From: Pirellulaceae bacterium
GTDB taxonomy: Bacteria; Planctomycetota; Planctomycetia; Pirellulales; Pirellulaceae
Assembly: GCA_020852965.1 (NCBI GenBank)
Contig: JADYZV010000026.1
Location: 1-64,000 of the forward strand
Length of the DNA: 64,000 bases
Direction: 5' to 3'
Below, piece by piece: positions 18,901 through 28,057 of the stretch (positions are counted from its first letter, which is position 1; every line of letters starts with the position of its first letter). The position numbers and the translations under genes are program-made. The notes below the pieces were generated by a model, which did no database searches, was not told the origin of the DNA, and worked only from the letters and a program-made list of their open reading frames with translations.

Positions 18901-20088
18901 TCATTTAACTTTGTTTGGCTGATATTCGTGGTCTCGCTTGAAGAGCACCTCGATGGAAACGATTTCGTCGAGCATCGCGGCAGGCTTCTTTTTCTCTTCG
19001 TCCTCGGATTCAGGATTGACGCGGACTAGGTCGCCGAGCACGTCGATGCCCGCCGTGACACGTCCGAAAGCGGTATACTGACCGTCCAAATCGGGGCGAG
19101 GTAGAAAGGTGATGAAGAACTGCGAGCCACCCGAATCGGGATGACCGGACAGGGCCATTCCCACCGTACCGCGAAAGTACTTGCGGGCACCGGGGCGATC
19201 GGTTTCGCCATAGATGGTGTAGCCTGGACCGCCGCTACCGTCGCCGATGGGGCAGCCGGTCTGGGCCATGAAGTTCTCGATCACTCGGTGGAAAACGCGT
19301 CCGACGTAGAAGTCCGACTCGACCAAGCTGATGAAATTGCCGACCGTCTCGGGGGCTTGATTCTCGAACAACTCGATCTCGATGTCACCCTTCGTGGTAT
19401 GCATCAGTACGCGAGGTAGCGGAGGTCCCTGTGCGTCTTGTTCGCGGGCAGCCAGCTCTTCGGCCCAGGCCGATTCAAGCTCGTCGACCTCGTCGGACAG
19501 CGTTTGCAATTGGGGGCTGGCGACACCTTCGTCGATCATTTCAGTCGCTACTTTACGCATGACGGCATACTCGTTCAATGCAAATGCGGTACGCGCGGCA
19601 ATCCCACGAAGCTCGGGGTTCTCAAAGCCATTTTCCAGCAGAGCTAGGGCGATCGGCAACATCCCTTCATAGCGGTCGAGCTCGGCATTGCGTTTCAAAA
19701 TCCCCCACAGCATTTCTGCTAGTGGAATCTTTTCGCTGGGTGCCATTTGATACTCGGCTGCCGCCGCGTCGAGCATGCGTTGATAGAGTGGCAATCCCTC
19801 GCGATGGTACGCAAACCATTCGCTGCGCATCTGGCGATCCTGCGGTCCAGGGGGAGTCGTATTGAAGCGCACCATTACCTCGCGCATTTTCTTCAAGTGC
19901 GCGCGAAACGCATCGGACGCCGCCTTGAACTCGGCCGTTTCGGGTTCGACCGGAAGCGGTTCTTTTTCCTCTTGTTCTTGAGGGGGCTGAGCTACCGCGA
20001 GCCCTGCGCCCAACGGGCTACCTGCTAGCCACAATGGGCAGCTCAAGGCAAGCAAAAAACATGCAGTAAAACGCAAAGGATTCATCAT
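18901..20088 (-). CDS. Secreted cyclophilin-type peptidyl-prolyl isomerase
   Basis: A 395 aa protein. I prefer the ATG at 20088, which opens directly on a signal peptide (MNPLRFTACFLLALSCPLW); an upstream ATG at 20127 adds 13 residues. A helical, charged middle region (about 30-220) precedes the cyclophilin domain. That domain runs MHTTKGDIEIELFENQAPE, VGRVFHRVIENFMAQTG, GHPDSGGSQFFITFLP, LDGQYTAFGRV, and carries the active-site Arg in FHRV and the Phe/Gln of the QFFIT motif. Its role is proline isomerisation, probably in the periplasm. The helical N-terminal half is unlike simple cyclophilins and may bind a partner. The stop is 4 bases from the ATG of the downstream iron-type binding protein gene, so the two may be co-transcribed. 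Confidence 0.9.
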   Translation of the reverse strand: MMNPLRFTACFLLALSCPLWLAGSPLGAGLAVAQPPQEQEEKEPLPVEPETAEFKAASDAFRAHLKKMREVMVRFNTTPPGPQDRQMRSEWFAYHREGLPLYQRMLDAAAAEYQMAPSEKIPLAEMLWGILKRNAELDRYEGMLPIALALLENGFENPELRGIAARTAFALNEYAVMRKVATEMIDEGVASPQLQTLSDEVDELESAWAEELAAREQDAQGPPLPRVLMHTTKGDIEIELFENQAPETVGNFISLVESDFYVGRVFHRVIENFMAQTGCPIGDGSGGPGYTIYGETDRPGARKYFRGTVGMALSGHPDSGGSQFFITFLPRPDLDGQYTAFGRVTAGIDVLGDLVRVNPESEDEEKKKPAAMLDEIVSIEVLFKRDHEYQPNKVK

Positions 20089-20144
20089 TTCTGTGAAGTC
20101 AGTCTTTAAAAAGGAAGTAGCAAGCACCCAGTATAATTAATAAT

Positions 20145-20176
20145 GGTAACCGTTCGCGAACTTGTGAACGGTTGCC
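20145..20176. terminator. Strong inverted repeat between lipase and cyclophilin genes
   Basis: The arms GGTAACCGTTC and GAACGGTTGCC pair with one mismatch over 11 bases around a 10-base loop. An AT-rich stretch follows on the minus strand. It may end the lipase transcript or serve as an operator upstream of the cyclophilin gene; sequence alone does not decide. Confidence 0.5.
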
Positions 20177-20193
20177 AATAATGTACCAAAAAT

Positions 20194-21048
20194 CTACTTG
20201 GGTGGCGTTTTCAACACCGGCTTGATGCGACCAGCCGCTTCATCTTCGAGAGCCCGCTGCAGCGACTCGATGTACTTGGACATATTGTGATCGGCCAAGT
20301 GGTCGATCTGCCAATTGCGCAGCGAAAGAAAGAATCCGTACCAGCGATCGCGAAAGCGTCGCCAAGGGGTATATTTTCGAAATCTTCCAAAAGCGTTGAA
20401 GTACATCTCGCGACCGCAGTGGGAATAGCCCAGCCAAGGTGGTGGGACGCGGGCCACGATGTCGTTGTTGTTGACCCAGCGATAATGCGGGATGCTCACA
20501 AAGTTGATGTAACGATTGTTGCCGACGCGCGGGCTACCAAAAGTGAACAACCCTTCAGGGTTCGAGGAGATCTCGGCCAACTTACAACGACCGGCACAGA
20601 TGGTGGCCATCGCACCGCCGAGTGAATGGCCGGTAAACCACAGCGGCTTTTGATTTTCGCGCAATGCGTGTTCGAGCTTGGGCCACAAGTCGTCGACCTC
20701 GCGTTTAAATCCGCGATGAACTCGACCAGCATTCTCGGCGATGACCGTCATGGCATTCACGTCCGCCTTTATGTCATTCCACTCATTGGGCTCGGTACCA
20801 CGACAGACGACGACGCAGTCGTGTTGATTGGCGACGATATAGGCCTGGGCACCGTCGCGATCGAAGAATTCATACTCTTCGAAGCCGACAGAGCTGACAG
20901 CTTCCCAAACGATGTCGGGGCGGTAATAGGAAATTTTCGAGATCTCGCCAAACAACAACGATTGCTGCAACAGGCTCAGTTCACTGATAGGTTGACTCAA
21001 CGGATGACTGAGCATCCTGATAGCTTCGTCCACTATCGAGCTGGCCAT
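20194..21048 (-). CDS. Class 3 lipase-family alpha/beta hydrolase
   Basis: A 284 aa enzyme when started at the ATG at 21048. GGAG lies 9 bases upstream of that ATG, within the codons of an alternative ATG at 21063. The class 3 lipase signature is clear: the nucleophile elbow WFTGHSLGGAMATICAGR, the Asp region LFTFGSPRVGNNRYINFV and a His near HYRWVNNNDIVARVP. The N-terminal YIVANQHDCVVVCRGTEPNEW matches the oxyanion-hole FRGTE motif of this family. It should hydrolyse acyl esters such as triacylglycerols; the true substrate is unknown. No signal peptide is seen, so it is probably cytoplasmic. Confidence 0.9.
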   Translation of the reverse strand: MASSIVDEAIRMLSHPLSQPISELSLLQQSLLFGEISKISYYRPDIVWEAVSSVGFEEYEFFDRDGAQAYIVANQHDCVVVCRGTEPNEWNDIKADVNAMTVIAENAGRVHRGFKREVDDLWPKLEHALRENQKPLWFTGHSLGGAMATICAGRCKLAEISSNPEGLFTFGSPRVGNNRYINFVSIPHYRWVNNNDIVARVPPPWLGYSHCGREMYFNAFGRFRKYTPWRRFRDRWYGFFLSLRNWQIDHLADHNMSKYIESLQRALEDEAAGRIKPVLKTPPK

Positions 21049-21081
21049 AATCTTTAACTCCATCGGTACGTCGGCGTCGGT

Positions 21082-21150
21082 TGCTCGCTCAGTCGCTGCT
21101 CGCTCAGTCGCTGCTCGCTCAGTCGCTGCTCGCTCTGCCGCTCAGTCGCT
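21082..21150. repeat. 15-bp tandem repeat array between lipase and citrate synthase
   Basis: Three perfect copies of TGCTCGCTCAGTCGC and a fourth with two changes run from 21082 to 21141, followed by a partial copy. The unit length is a multiple of three but no gene reads across it. It sits in the leader of the lipase gene, downstream of citrate synthase. Confidence 0.8.
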
Positions 21151-21231
21151 TGGGCGTCTTTCGTAACCGTTGCGCTACCCATGCACCATTCGCCAAGAGC
21201 ACGGACGGCGGAGCGACCAGCGAATAAAGCG

Positions 21232-22554
21232 CTATTCGCGCTCGGACATGGGGACCACTTCGCGTAGCGTGGGGCCAGTATATATTTGACGCGGCCGACC
21301 GATGCGATTGGTCGGTGATTGGTGCATCTCGACCCAATGCGCGATCCAGCCTGGCAAGCGGCCAATAGCGAATAATACGGTGAACATCTGCGTGGGCAAG
21401 CCCATCGCGCGATAGATAATCCCCGAATAGAAGTCGACGTTGGGATACAGCTTGCGCTCGATGAAGTATTCGTCGCGCAAAGCGGTTTCTTCGAGCTTCA
21501 TCGCTACCTCGAACAGTGGATCGTCCAAGCTCAGTTTAGCCAGCAGTTTGTCGCAGGCCTTTTTGATAATCGTCGCGCGTGGATCGAAATTCTTGTATAC
21601 ACGGTGCCCGAAACCCATCAAGCGGAAGTTGTCGCGTTTGTCCTTGGCCATGTCCACATATTTTTTCACGTTGCCGCCGTCAGCAGCGATCTGTTGCAAC
21701 ATATTCACGCAGGCTTCATTGGCACCGCCGTGCAGCGGGCCCCACAAAGCGCAGATGCCAGCCGAAATCGAAGCGAATAAGTTGGCGTTGGACGATCCGA
21801 CGATGCGCACCGTCGAGGTGCTGCAGTTCTGCTCGTGATCGGCATGGCAAATCAGGAGCAGATTCAGCGCTTCGACCAACACCGGATCCGACTCGTATTC
21901 CATGGTCGGCACGGCAAACATCATCCGCAGAAAATTCTCGCAATAGCTCAAGTCGTTCTGAGGATACATGAACGGCTGGCCAATCGACTTCTTGTAACTA
22001 TAGGCAGCGATCGTCGGCAGTTTGGCCAACAAGCGATGGATCGACACCTCGACCTGCTCCGCATCGTGGGGATCGAGCGAATCTTGGTAGAACGTCGACA
22101 GGGCCCCCACGACCGATGAGAGGATGGCCATGGGGTGCGCATCTTTGGGAAACCCATTGTAAAACGAACGCATCTCTTCGTGAATCATCGTATGCTGCCG
22201 AATCGACTCGCGGAAATCGCTCAACTCGTGGGCGTTGGGGAGCTTGCCGTAGATCAGCAAGTACATGGTTTCCACAAAGTCGCAGTTGGCGGCAATTTCG
22301 TCGATCGCATAGCCCCGATAACGCAGTATCCCCTTTTCGCCATCGAGAAAGGTAATCGCACTGGTCGTGCTGCCCGTGTTGACAAAGCCCTCGTCGAGCG
22401 TCACACAACCGGTTTCCTTGCGAAGCGAGGAGATGTCGATCCCCAGCTCATCCTCCGTCCCAACCACCACCGGCAGCTCGATATCATAGCCTGCCACCGA
22501 AAGCTTCGCGGTTTGTGTCGGGGGAGTTTTGGGCGGTGTAGCGGAACTCATCAA
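21232..22554 (-). CDS. gltA: Citrate synthase
   Basis: A 440 aa type II-like citrate synthase that joins acetyl-CoA and oxaloacetate, the entry step of the TCA cycle. Seen are GILRYRGYAIDEIA at the N-terminal end, then HADHEQNCSTSTVRIVGSSN, WGPLHGGANEACVNML (catalytic His) and MGFGHRVYKNFDPRA (the second His and Asp environment). The C-terminal FYSGIIYRAMGLPTQMFTVL and RIGRPRQIYTG finish the family pattern. The length matches hexameric Gram-negative GltA proteins. The gene is alone on the minus strand, 183 bp upstream of the lipase start. Confidence 0.97.
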   Translation of the reverse strand: MMSSATPPKTPPTQTAKLSVAGYDIELPVVVGTEDELGIDISSLRKETGCVTLDEGFVNTGSTTSAITFLDGEKGILRYRGYAIDEIAANCDFVETMYLLIYGKLPNAHELSDFRESIRQHTMIHEEMRSFYNGFPKDAHPMAILSSVVGALSTFYQDSLDPHDAEQVEVSIHRLLAKLPTIAAYSYKKSIGQPFMYPQNDLSYCENFLRMMFAVPTMEYESDPVLVEALNLLLICHADHEQNCSTSTVRIVGSSNANLFASISAGICALWGPLHGGANEACVNMLQQIAADGGNVKKYVDMAKDKRDNFRLMGFGHRVYKNFDPRATIIKKACDKLLAKLSLDDPLFEVAMKLEETALRDEYFIERKLYPNVDFYSGIIYRAMGLPTQMFTVLFAIGRLPGWIAHWVEMHQSPTNRIGRPRQIYTGPTLREVVPMSERE

Positions 22555-23026
22555 TCATCTCCGGTGAAGACGACACGTGTCATGTCGTCGAAGCAAAGCT
22601 CGAAACGGGTGGGCCGCAGCGCTCAGGAAGTAAGCGAGGCTGCACAAACTGCGAAAAGAGCAGTTTACCCTTCCTAGCGGAGCTCGACAATTGACCGTAA
22701 GCCGAACTCAACTGCTTGCCACCGCTCTGGGAATATCCCGATTGCACAGATTTCTCGCCCCCAGCCAGTCAACCCGTGCTGGTGATGCCGTTTTCTAGCC
22801 CGCTGTCGACTTGATTCGCTCGCAAAGCCGAGGCTTTAAACCCCCGGCGAGCTTGCCTCGCCGGCGCCGTAAAACGGGTCCTTAGACCCCCGCGAGCTTG
22901 CCTCGCTGGTGAATCAGTTTTCTAGCTAGCCGGCGGCCAATCCGTCCCACTCACCTTCCCATCGCCCTTGCCGCCGCAATCACCCTAGGCTAACAAAACC
23001 GGCTATTTCAACTCCGTTTCCACAAT
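22555..23026. other. 472 bp intergenic space between gltA and the ATP-grasp gene
   Basis: I see no gene. It contains two family C hairpins (22841-22866 and 22887-22909). The side near gltA would hold that gene's promoter; no clear -35/-10 pair is picked out. Confidence 0.5.
22841..22909. repeat. Pair of family C hairpins
   Basis: The first copy is CCGGCGAGCTTGCCTCGCCGG (stem CGGCGAG/CTCGCCG, loop CTTGC). The second is CGCGAGCTTGCCTCGC about 45 bases on. They share the CGAGCTTGCCTCG core with each other and the hairpin layout of the 16356 and 59575 copies. Confidence 0.75.
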
Positions 23027-24304
23027 TCAACTGCGGCAAAGCATGAGTGCGGTTTCGCGAAGCTGTGTCAATTGTTCGAGTAGGCTCGAGGACGGGCCGC
23101 TGGCACGCACGGTCAACAAGGGCTCGCCATGAGACACAACCCTCGTTGCTGGTTCACTCCTCGAGCCAACATGGCTCGGCAAATCGGCAAAGGACGCTGG
23201 CGGTAAGCTGTGTAGGCGCTCGATGCGTTCCCGAGTCAATGTCAGCTCGCGATCGGCATAGACCACCGCCTTGGCAAAGTGAGTATCGCCAGGGCTAAGT
23301 GTTGCCATACTCGATTCGAAGCTTGCAGGATCACTTGAAGTTTGCCATGCGCGGCAGTGATGCGCGACGGGGTTGATGCCGGCGAGAAAGAGGATTTCCA
23401 TCCCAGCGGCCCAGCGCGGATTGAGTTCAAGCAACCACAGTACGCCAGCGGCATCTTCGATGAAGTCGAATTGTAGCCAGCCACGACAACGGCTCGTGGT
23501 TTGGATGACCCGGCAGAGCTGATTGATTTGTAGTCGCTGCGAGTCGGACAAAGAGATTGGACCGAGCGAACCGCGATAGATGAACTCGCTCGGGCCCGGC
23601 CATTGCTCGGCTGACAACGCCTCGGTGGCACCCAGCAATTCGGCTTGGCCGTCCGATGTGAGATTGCAATAGACACCCAATGACCGGCCGCTAATTCTGC
23701 GCTGCCAGTAGTGAGAGTCCTCAACTGATTGGAGGCTGGCGTGGTAGCCGTTGACTCGTCCAATGCCGTGGCCACCGGCGCCACGTCGCGGCTTGATCAA
23801 CCAGTCTTTAATGTGGCCCGCCGGTCCCTCGGCGGATTCGCGCATCACACCCGCTTCGATCGAACCGTCATCGACGGCAGAAGCCCCCTTCCAGTGTGTC
23901 TCCGGGAAAGCCACGCCAGCGGCCCTCGCGCAAGTCTGCCAGTACTCGGGGCTGCGAAGCTGTTGCAATTGGCGGGCAGTTGGCCCCAACACGGTAAAAT
24001 GCTGGTGTAGCAGCTCGACCAACTCGGGCCAATTCTCTGTACCGCCGCCGAGCAGAACTGGGCTGCTGGGCTGGGCACCGGCTGCCTTTAACTGTGGCAA
24101 GACGTGCCACTCCGAATCCAGCAGCCCCCCCCAATGGTCAAGTTCCAAGCAAATCTTCGCCGTTTTCCGGCAGTCGTGATCGGCGAACCGATCCACCACC
24201 AAAGGGTGGGGTGAATGCGCCATAGTCGCTTCTGCCAATGCTCTGGCAGAGAATCCAACCACAAGCAGAGGTGGGCTGGTGGTCCGTGGCGGAACTTTGG
24301 GCAT
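23027..24304 (-). CDS. ATP-grasp domain protein of unknown substrate
   Basis: A 425 aa ATP-grasp fold protein. An N-terminal Rossmann-like preATP domain (PPLLVVGFSARALAEATM) precedes the lid and ATP site: LIKPRRGAGGHGIGRVNGYH is the phosphate-binding Gly-rich loop. GWLQFDFIEDAAGVLWLLEL then NPRWAAGMEI supplies the acidic and Asn metal ligands (ExNPR). Enzymes of this fold ligate a carboxylate to an amine or thiol at the cost of ATP. The substrate cannot be deduced. A family B repeat copy lies inside the gene (23806-23845) and encodes part of the loop before DWLIKP. No operon partner is adjacent. Confidence 0.85.
   Translation of the reverse strand: MPKVPPRTTSPPLLVVGFSARALAEATMAHSPHPLVVDRFADHDCRKTAKICLELDHWGGLLDSEWHVLPQLKAAGAQPSSPVLLGGGTENWPELVELLHQHFTVLGPTARQLQQLRSPEYWQTCARAAGVAFPETHWKGASAVDDGSIEAGVMRESAEGPAGHIKDWLIKPRRGAGGHGIGRVNGYHASLQSVEDSHYWQRRISGRSLGVYCNLTSDGQAELLGATEALSAEQWPGPSEFIYRGSLGPISLSDSQRLQINQLCRVIQTTSRCRGWLQFDFIEDAAGVLWLLELNPRWAAGMEILFLAGINPVAHHCRAWQTSSDPASFESSMATLSPGDTHFAKAVVYADRELTLTRERIERLHSLPPASFADLPSHVGSRSEPATRVVSHGEPLLTVRASGPSSSLLEQLTQLRETALMLCRS
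23806..23845. repeat. Family B hairpin inside the ATP-grasp coding sequence
   Basis: CTTTAATGTGGCCCG matches 11740-11754 exactly over 15 bases and is followed by the stem CCGCCG-GTCCCT-CGGCGG. The stem bases differ from the other copies but still pair. The gene reads through it, giving SAEGPAGHIK. Confidence 0.65.
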
Positions 24305-24469
24305 ACGCAGGTGTTCGAATAGTTGGAAATGAACGAAGTTGCAGGCTTCTTAACCTGATTCTACGGATTGGTACATGCTTTCATTAGTGGTCTGGCGGCA
24401 CGTTCAATTAAATTAAGGCTACTAGTGTTTTTTATACACGGTCCTCTGGAACCAGAACTGAACCGATTT

Positions 24470-27400
24470 ATGTTGCTCAACGATAACCTGTTGAACCTCA
24501 AGCGAGTGAAAATACCGCGTGCCGGCTGGCTTGCAGCTTGCCTGATGCTGACTTGCGCCTTCACGACTCAAGGGGTAGGGCAAGACTACGTGGGTGTCCT
24601 GCCGGAAATGCTCAAGCCCGAAGTGTCACAGAAACTGGGGCTGTCCGAAGAACAGCGAGAGAGTATTCAGCAGCTAATTCGAGCGCGCATGAGTGCGGTC
24701 ATTGGTCTCGGTCAAGCTTTGCGCGAGGCACCGGCTGACACCCACGATCAATTGCGAAGCGAATTCAACGCAGAGTCAGAGCGGCTCGGATTTGCCCTGC
24801 TCGACTCGGAGCAACAGAATTTGTTGGCCAAGTACCGCGTCGGCTGGATGGGGATGCTTTCGCTGGGGGACGAACAGGTCGCGACGGCCCTGAACTTGGC
24901 CGATTGGCAACATGAGGTCGTCGACCATTGGCTAGAGCAAGTCCGCAACAATCGACGGGGACCCACTGTGGCAAAGACGCGCAGCGCGGCCGAGCAATCG
25001 ATTCGGCAAGCGCTGTCGGAGAGCCAATGGGCAGCTTGGCAGCTAGCCGCCGGATTGATCGAAACATCGACGGCTGGGCCACCAACACCGCCACAGCGAC
25101 CTGACGCAGATCAGCTAGCGCAGCCGGACGAGGCAGCCACCGCCGACCAGCCCGCAACAGAATCGCAAGTCGACAACTCGGAATTGCCGGTCGACCAAGT
25201 ACAGCTTGAGATGAATTTCCAAGCTCAGCCGTGGAATGATGTCGTCCAGTGGCTGGCCAAGCAAGGCGACTTGTCGCTGCAGAACGATACCGCCCTACCC
25301 GGCACGTTTACCTACCGCGATCGCTCGCGCAAGTACTCGGTTACCGAAGCGATGGACATCATGAACGCATCGCTTCTGAACGCGGGCTACACTTTGTTGC
25401 GTCAGGGACGCATGTTGCGCGTGATCGACTTTGAAACCGATCAAGAGAAAAGCGGTGAACTGCTGAATGAGCTGGCCGATTATGTTGACGAAGATGAATT
25501 GGCGCGACGCGGTTACTACGAGCCGGTGAAACACATGTTCACGCTCGAGCGGCTCGATCCAGACACGCTCAAGGAAGAAGCTGAACAACTGCGTAGTATT
25601 CAAGGCTCGGTTCGCAGCTTCCCTACGTCGCGGCAACTGTTGGTCACCGACATGGCAGGCAATGTGCGCGCCATTGCGGAGATGATCCGACGCGCGGAAG
25701 ATTCTGGTGCCTCGACCGTGAAGATCTTCCCATTGAAAGCGATTACCGCCGAAGAAATACTGAGCGTGGTGCGACCGCTAATCGGCTTGGAGGAAGATGC
25801 CAATTCCAACGACGACATCAGCATCTCGACCAACACCTTTGGAACCACCATTTTCGCGCGTGGCAAGCCGGACAAGGTTCAGATTCTCAAGGATCTGATC
25901 GATCTGATGGACGTCCCGCCTGATGAATCGGAGTCGACGATCGACAAAGTGGAGCGACTGGTATTGCAGAAGCACAAGGTCGTTGGCATCGATATGCAGT
26001 TAGCCTACGAGATCGTGTCGCAGTTGCTGGCAGGTTCTCCCGACGTCAAGCTGGCGCAGGACGCTGTGGCCAAACAATTGGTGTTGCAGGCGCGTCCTTC
26101 GGAGCACAAACTGGTCCAAGAGGCGCTCGGTGAATTGGCCGGCGACACTTCGGATTTCGTCGTCATTCAGCTCAAGCGGCTCGATCCGACCATGGCCATT
26201 GCAGCGATCAAGAAGTTCTTCGCACTGCCCGATACTCCGACTGCGGAAAGTGGTGGCCCCGTCATCGATGGCGATTTGCTGGCTCGGCAAGTGTGGATCA
26301 AAGGCTCCAGCAGCCAGGTTTCGCAGATCCAACAACTGCTCGAAAAACTGGAAGAGAACGCCAACAGCAACGACTTGCTGGGGGATACGATCCGCATGAT
26401 TCCGCTCACCGGATCGTCCGCGCGGCAGACGCTCGAACAAGTCGAAAAACTGTGGAAGGCGCACAATGGGGGGGCGAATCCAATCCGCGTAATCGCCCCA
26501 TCGACCAGCAGTACCTCCAATCTATTGCAGCAGAAGACTTTTTCTCGTTCGCCCAATGAGGCTCGACGCGTGCGCCCAAGTCCACCGGGGCACCAGCCGT
26601 CCGAAACTTCGCAAACGCTGGAATCTGGGAAGGCGGAAGCCGCCGCCAAACAGTCTACGGCACCAGTCGAGTCGACTGCACCGCAAACGCGAATCGCTCC
26701 CCGCAGCATAGTTCCAACGGGACGCTTGGTCGCGTTTCCACAGCAAGAGGCTTCGGCTTCGGATGAATTGGTTCAAGGCGATGGAGATGATGAGTCGGAT
26801 ACATCCGACGGCGGAGCGTCGGGCCACATTCCAAATGCAGAAGATGAGTCGGGAACATCCGACGGCGGAGCGTCGGGGCACAGTCCATTTCCTGTGCCTG
26901 GCGACGACGCGCCAGCATCTGATAGCGAAATCATCATTATGCAAGGCCCCGGTGGATTGATCATCCAATCGGAAGACAAACAGGCCTTGGCCGAGTTCGA
27001 TAGTTTGCTGCGATTGCTGGTCGATCAAGCGGCTTTGGGAGATAGCGAACCTACGATCGTCTATTTGAAACATCGCCACGCAGAGGCGGCCAAAGAGCTA
27101 TTGGAAACCATCTTGAGCGGCAGTTCTAGCTCCTCCGGTAGCAGTGGCGGACTGCTGGGTGACATGGCTGGCGCAGTCTTGGGCGGTTTCGGTGGAGGCA
27201 TGTTCGGCTCGATGCTCGGTGGCAGCGGTGGGAGTAGCGTCTCTTCAAGCTCCGGTATTGCCTCGGGCGATTACACGATTACCGCCGACCCCTGGCTCAA
27301 TGCTCTGGTGATCAAAGCCAGTCCCTCGGACATGCAATTGATCGAACAACTATTGCATGTCATCGATCAAGCGGAAGGACCGTTGTCGATCGAGACTCAA

Positions 27401-28057
27401 GGGCAATTGGCCATGATTCCCGTCATCTCGCAAGATGTCAATCAAATGCTGAACATGATTAAGCAGCTCTACGGCGATCGCATCGAGGGCAATTCGAGTG
27501 GCGGCGGAGGCGGAGGGCGCGGCGGCGGTGGCGGTGGACAGCCCAATCCAGCAGAGATTATTGCTGCCCTACGTGGCGGTGGCGGCGGTGGACGCGGCGG
27601 AGGCGCACAGAGCAAATTGGTCGAGCCGAAGATCTCGATCGGCGCGGATACGAACACCAATTCGCTAATCGTACGGGCACAACCCAATCAGATCGAAGAG
27701 TTGCGACGACTGGTGGAAGACATTGACGAAGTGGGGGAGGCTGAAAAGGAGGACTTTGCTTACTCCTCGTTGGACGGTGTCGTCAGCGCCACCTTGTTTA
27801 AGGATAGCATTACTCGTATTTTGGGCCCCAAGGCGGTTACTAATATTTCTTCCACCGCAACGCCTAGCAATAACGCTACTCAGCCCACTCAAACTGCTGC
27901 GGCACCAGGTGGTAGCGATGATGCCGCCACGCAGGCGCGTCGCGCCGCCTTTGCTGAGATGATGCGATCTCGCTTCGGAGGCGGACGAGGTGGTGATAGC
28001 GGTGGTGACGGCGGTGGTCGTGGTGGTCGCGGTGGCGGTGGTCGAGGTGGCAACTAA
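24470..28057 (+). CDS. GspD-like secretin N-domain protein, glycine-rich, no clear barrel
   Basis: A 1195 aa protein at the GspD position of the secretion locus. I chose the ATG at 24470 because a signal peptide follows (LAACLMLTCAFTTQGVGQ). An STN/N0-like domain (VQLEMNFQAQPWNDVVQWLA) is followed by about six secretin N1-type repeats, such as TVKIFPLKAITAEEILSVVR, FVVIQLKRLDPTMAIAAIKK and TIVYLKHRHAEAAKELLETI. Long Ser/Gly-rich linkers interrupt them, for example around residue 890, and a Gly-rich C-terminus ends the protein. The conserved end of a secretin barrel (VPLLGDIPxLGxLF type) was not found. The stop overlaps the next ATG by one base (TAATG). It may form a periplasmic channel base or need a separate barrel. 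Confidence 0.8.
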   Translation: MLLNDNLLNLKRVKIPRAGWLAACLMLTCAFTTQGVGQDYVGVLPEMLKPEVSQKLGLSEEQRESIQQLIRARMSAVIGLGQALREAPADTHDQLRSEFNAESERLGFALLDSEQQNLLAKYRVGWMGMLSLGDEQVATALNLADWQHEVVDHWLEQVRNNRRGPTVAKTRSAAEQSIRQALSESQWAAWQLAAGLIETSTAGPPTPPQRPDADQLAQPDEAATADQPATESQVDNSELPVDQVQLEMNFQAQPWNDVVQWLAKQGDLSLQNDTALPGTFTYRDRSRKYSVTEAMDIMNASLLNAGYTLLRQGRMLRVIDFETDQEKSGELLNELADYVDEDELARRGYYEPVKHMFTLERLDPDTLKEEAEQLRSIQGSVRSFPTSRQLLVTDMAGNVRAIAEMIRRAEDSGASTVKIFPLKAITAEEILSVVRPLIGLEEDANSNDDISISTNTFGTTIFARGKPDKVQILKDLIDLMDVPPDESESTIDKVERLVLQKHKVVGIDMQLAYEIVSQLLAGSPDVKLAQDAVAKQLVLQARPSEHKLVQEALGELAGDTSDFVVIQLKRLDPTMAIAAIKKFFALPDTPTAESGGPVIDGDLLARQVWIKGSSSQVSQIQQLLEKLEENANSNDLLGDTIRMIPLTGSSARQTLEQVEKLWKAHNGGANPIRVIAPSTSSTSNLLQQKTFSRSPNEARRVRPSPPGHQPSETSQTLESGKAEAAAKQSTAPVESTAPQTRIAPRSIVPTGRLVAFPQQEASASDELVQGDGDDESDTSDGGASGHIPNAEDESGTSDGGASGHSPFPVPGDDAPASDSEIIIMQGPGGLIIQSEDKQALAEFDSLLRLLVDQAALGDSEPTIVYLKHRHAEAAKELLETILSGSSSSSGSSGGLLGDMAGAVLGGFGGGMFGSMLGGSGGSSVSSSSGIASGDYTITADPWLNALVIKASPSDMQLIEQLLHVIDQAEGPLSIETQGQLAMIPVISQDVNQMLNMIKQLYGDRIEGNSSGGGGGGRGGGGGGQPNPAEIIAALRGGGGGGRGGGAQSKLVEPKISIGADTNTNSLIVRAQPNQIEELRRLVEDIDEVGEAEKEDFAYSSLDGVVSATLFKDSITRILGPKAVTNISSTATPSNNATQPTQTAAAPGGSDDAATQARRAAFAEMMRSRFGGGRGGDSGGDGGGRGGRGGGGRGGN
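26789..26896 (+). repeat. Two in-frame 54-bp repeats containing a family B stem
   Basis: GATGAGTCGG starts both units, at 26789 and 26843, 54 bases apart. Each contains TCCGACGGCGGAGCGTCGGG (stem CCGACG/CGTCGG) and encodes TSDGGASGH. The first unit continues GGGCCACATT, as in the reverse complement of the 11740 repeat. Confidence 0.75.
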
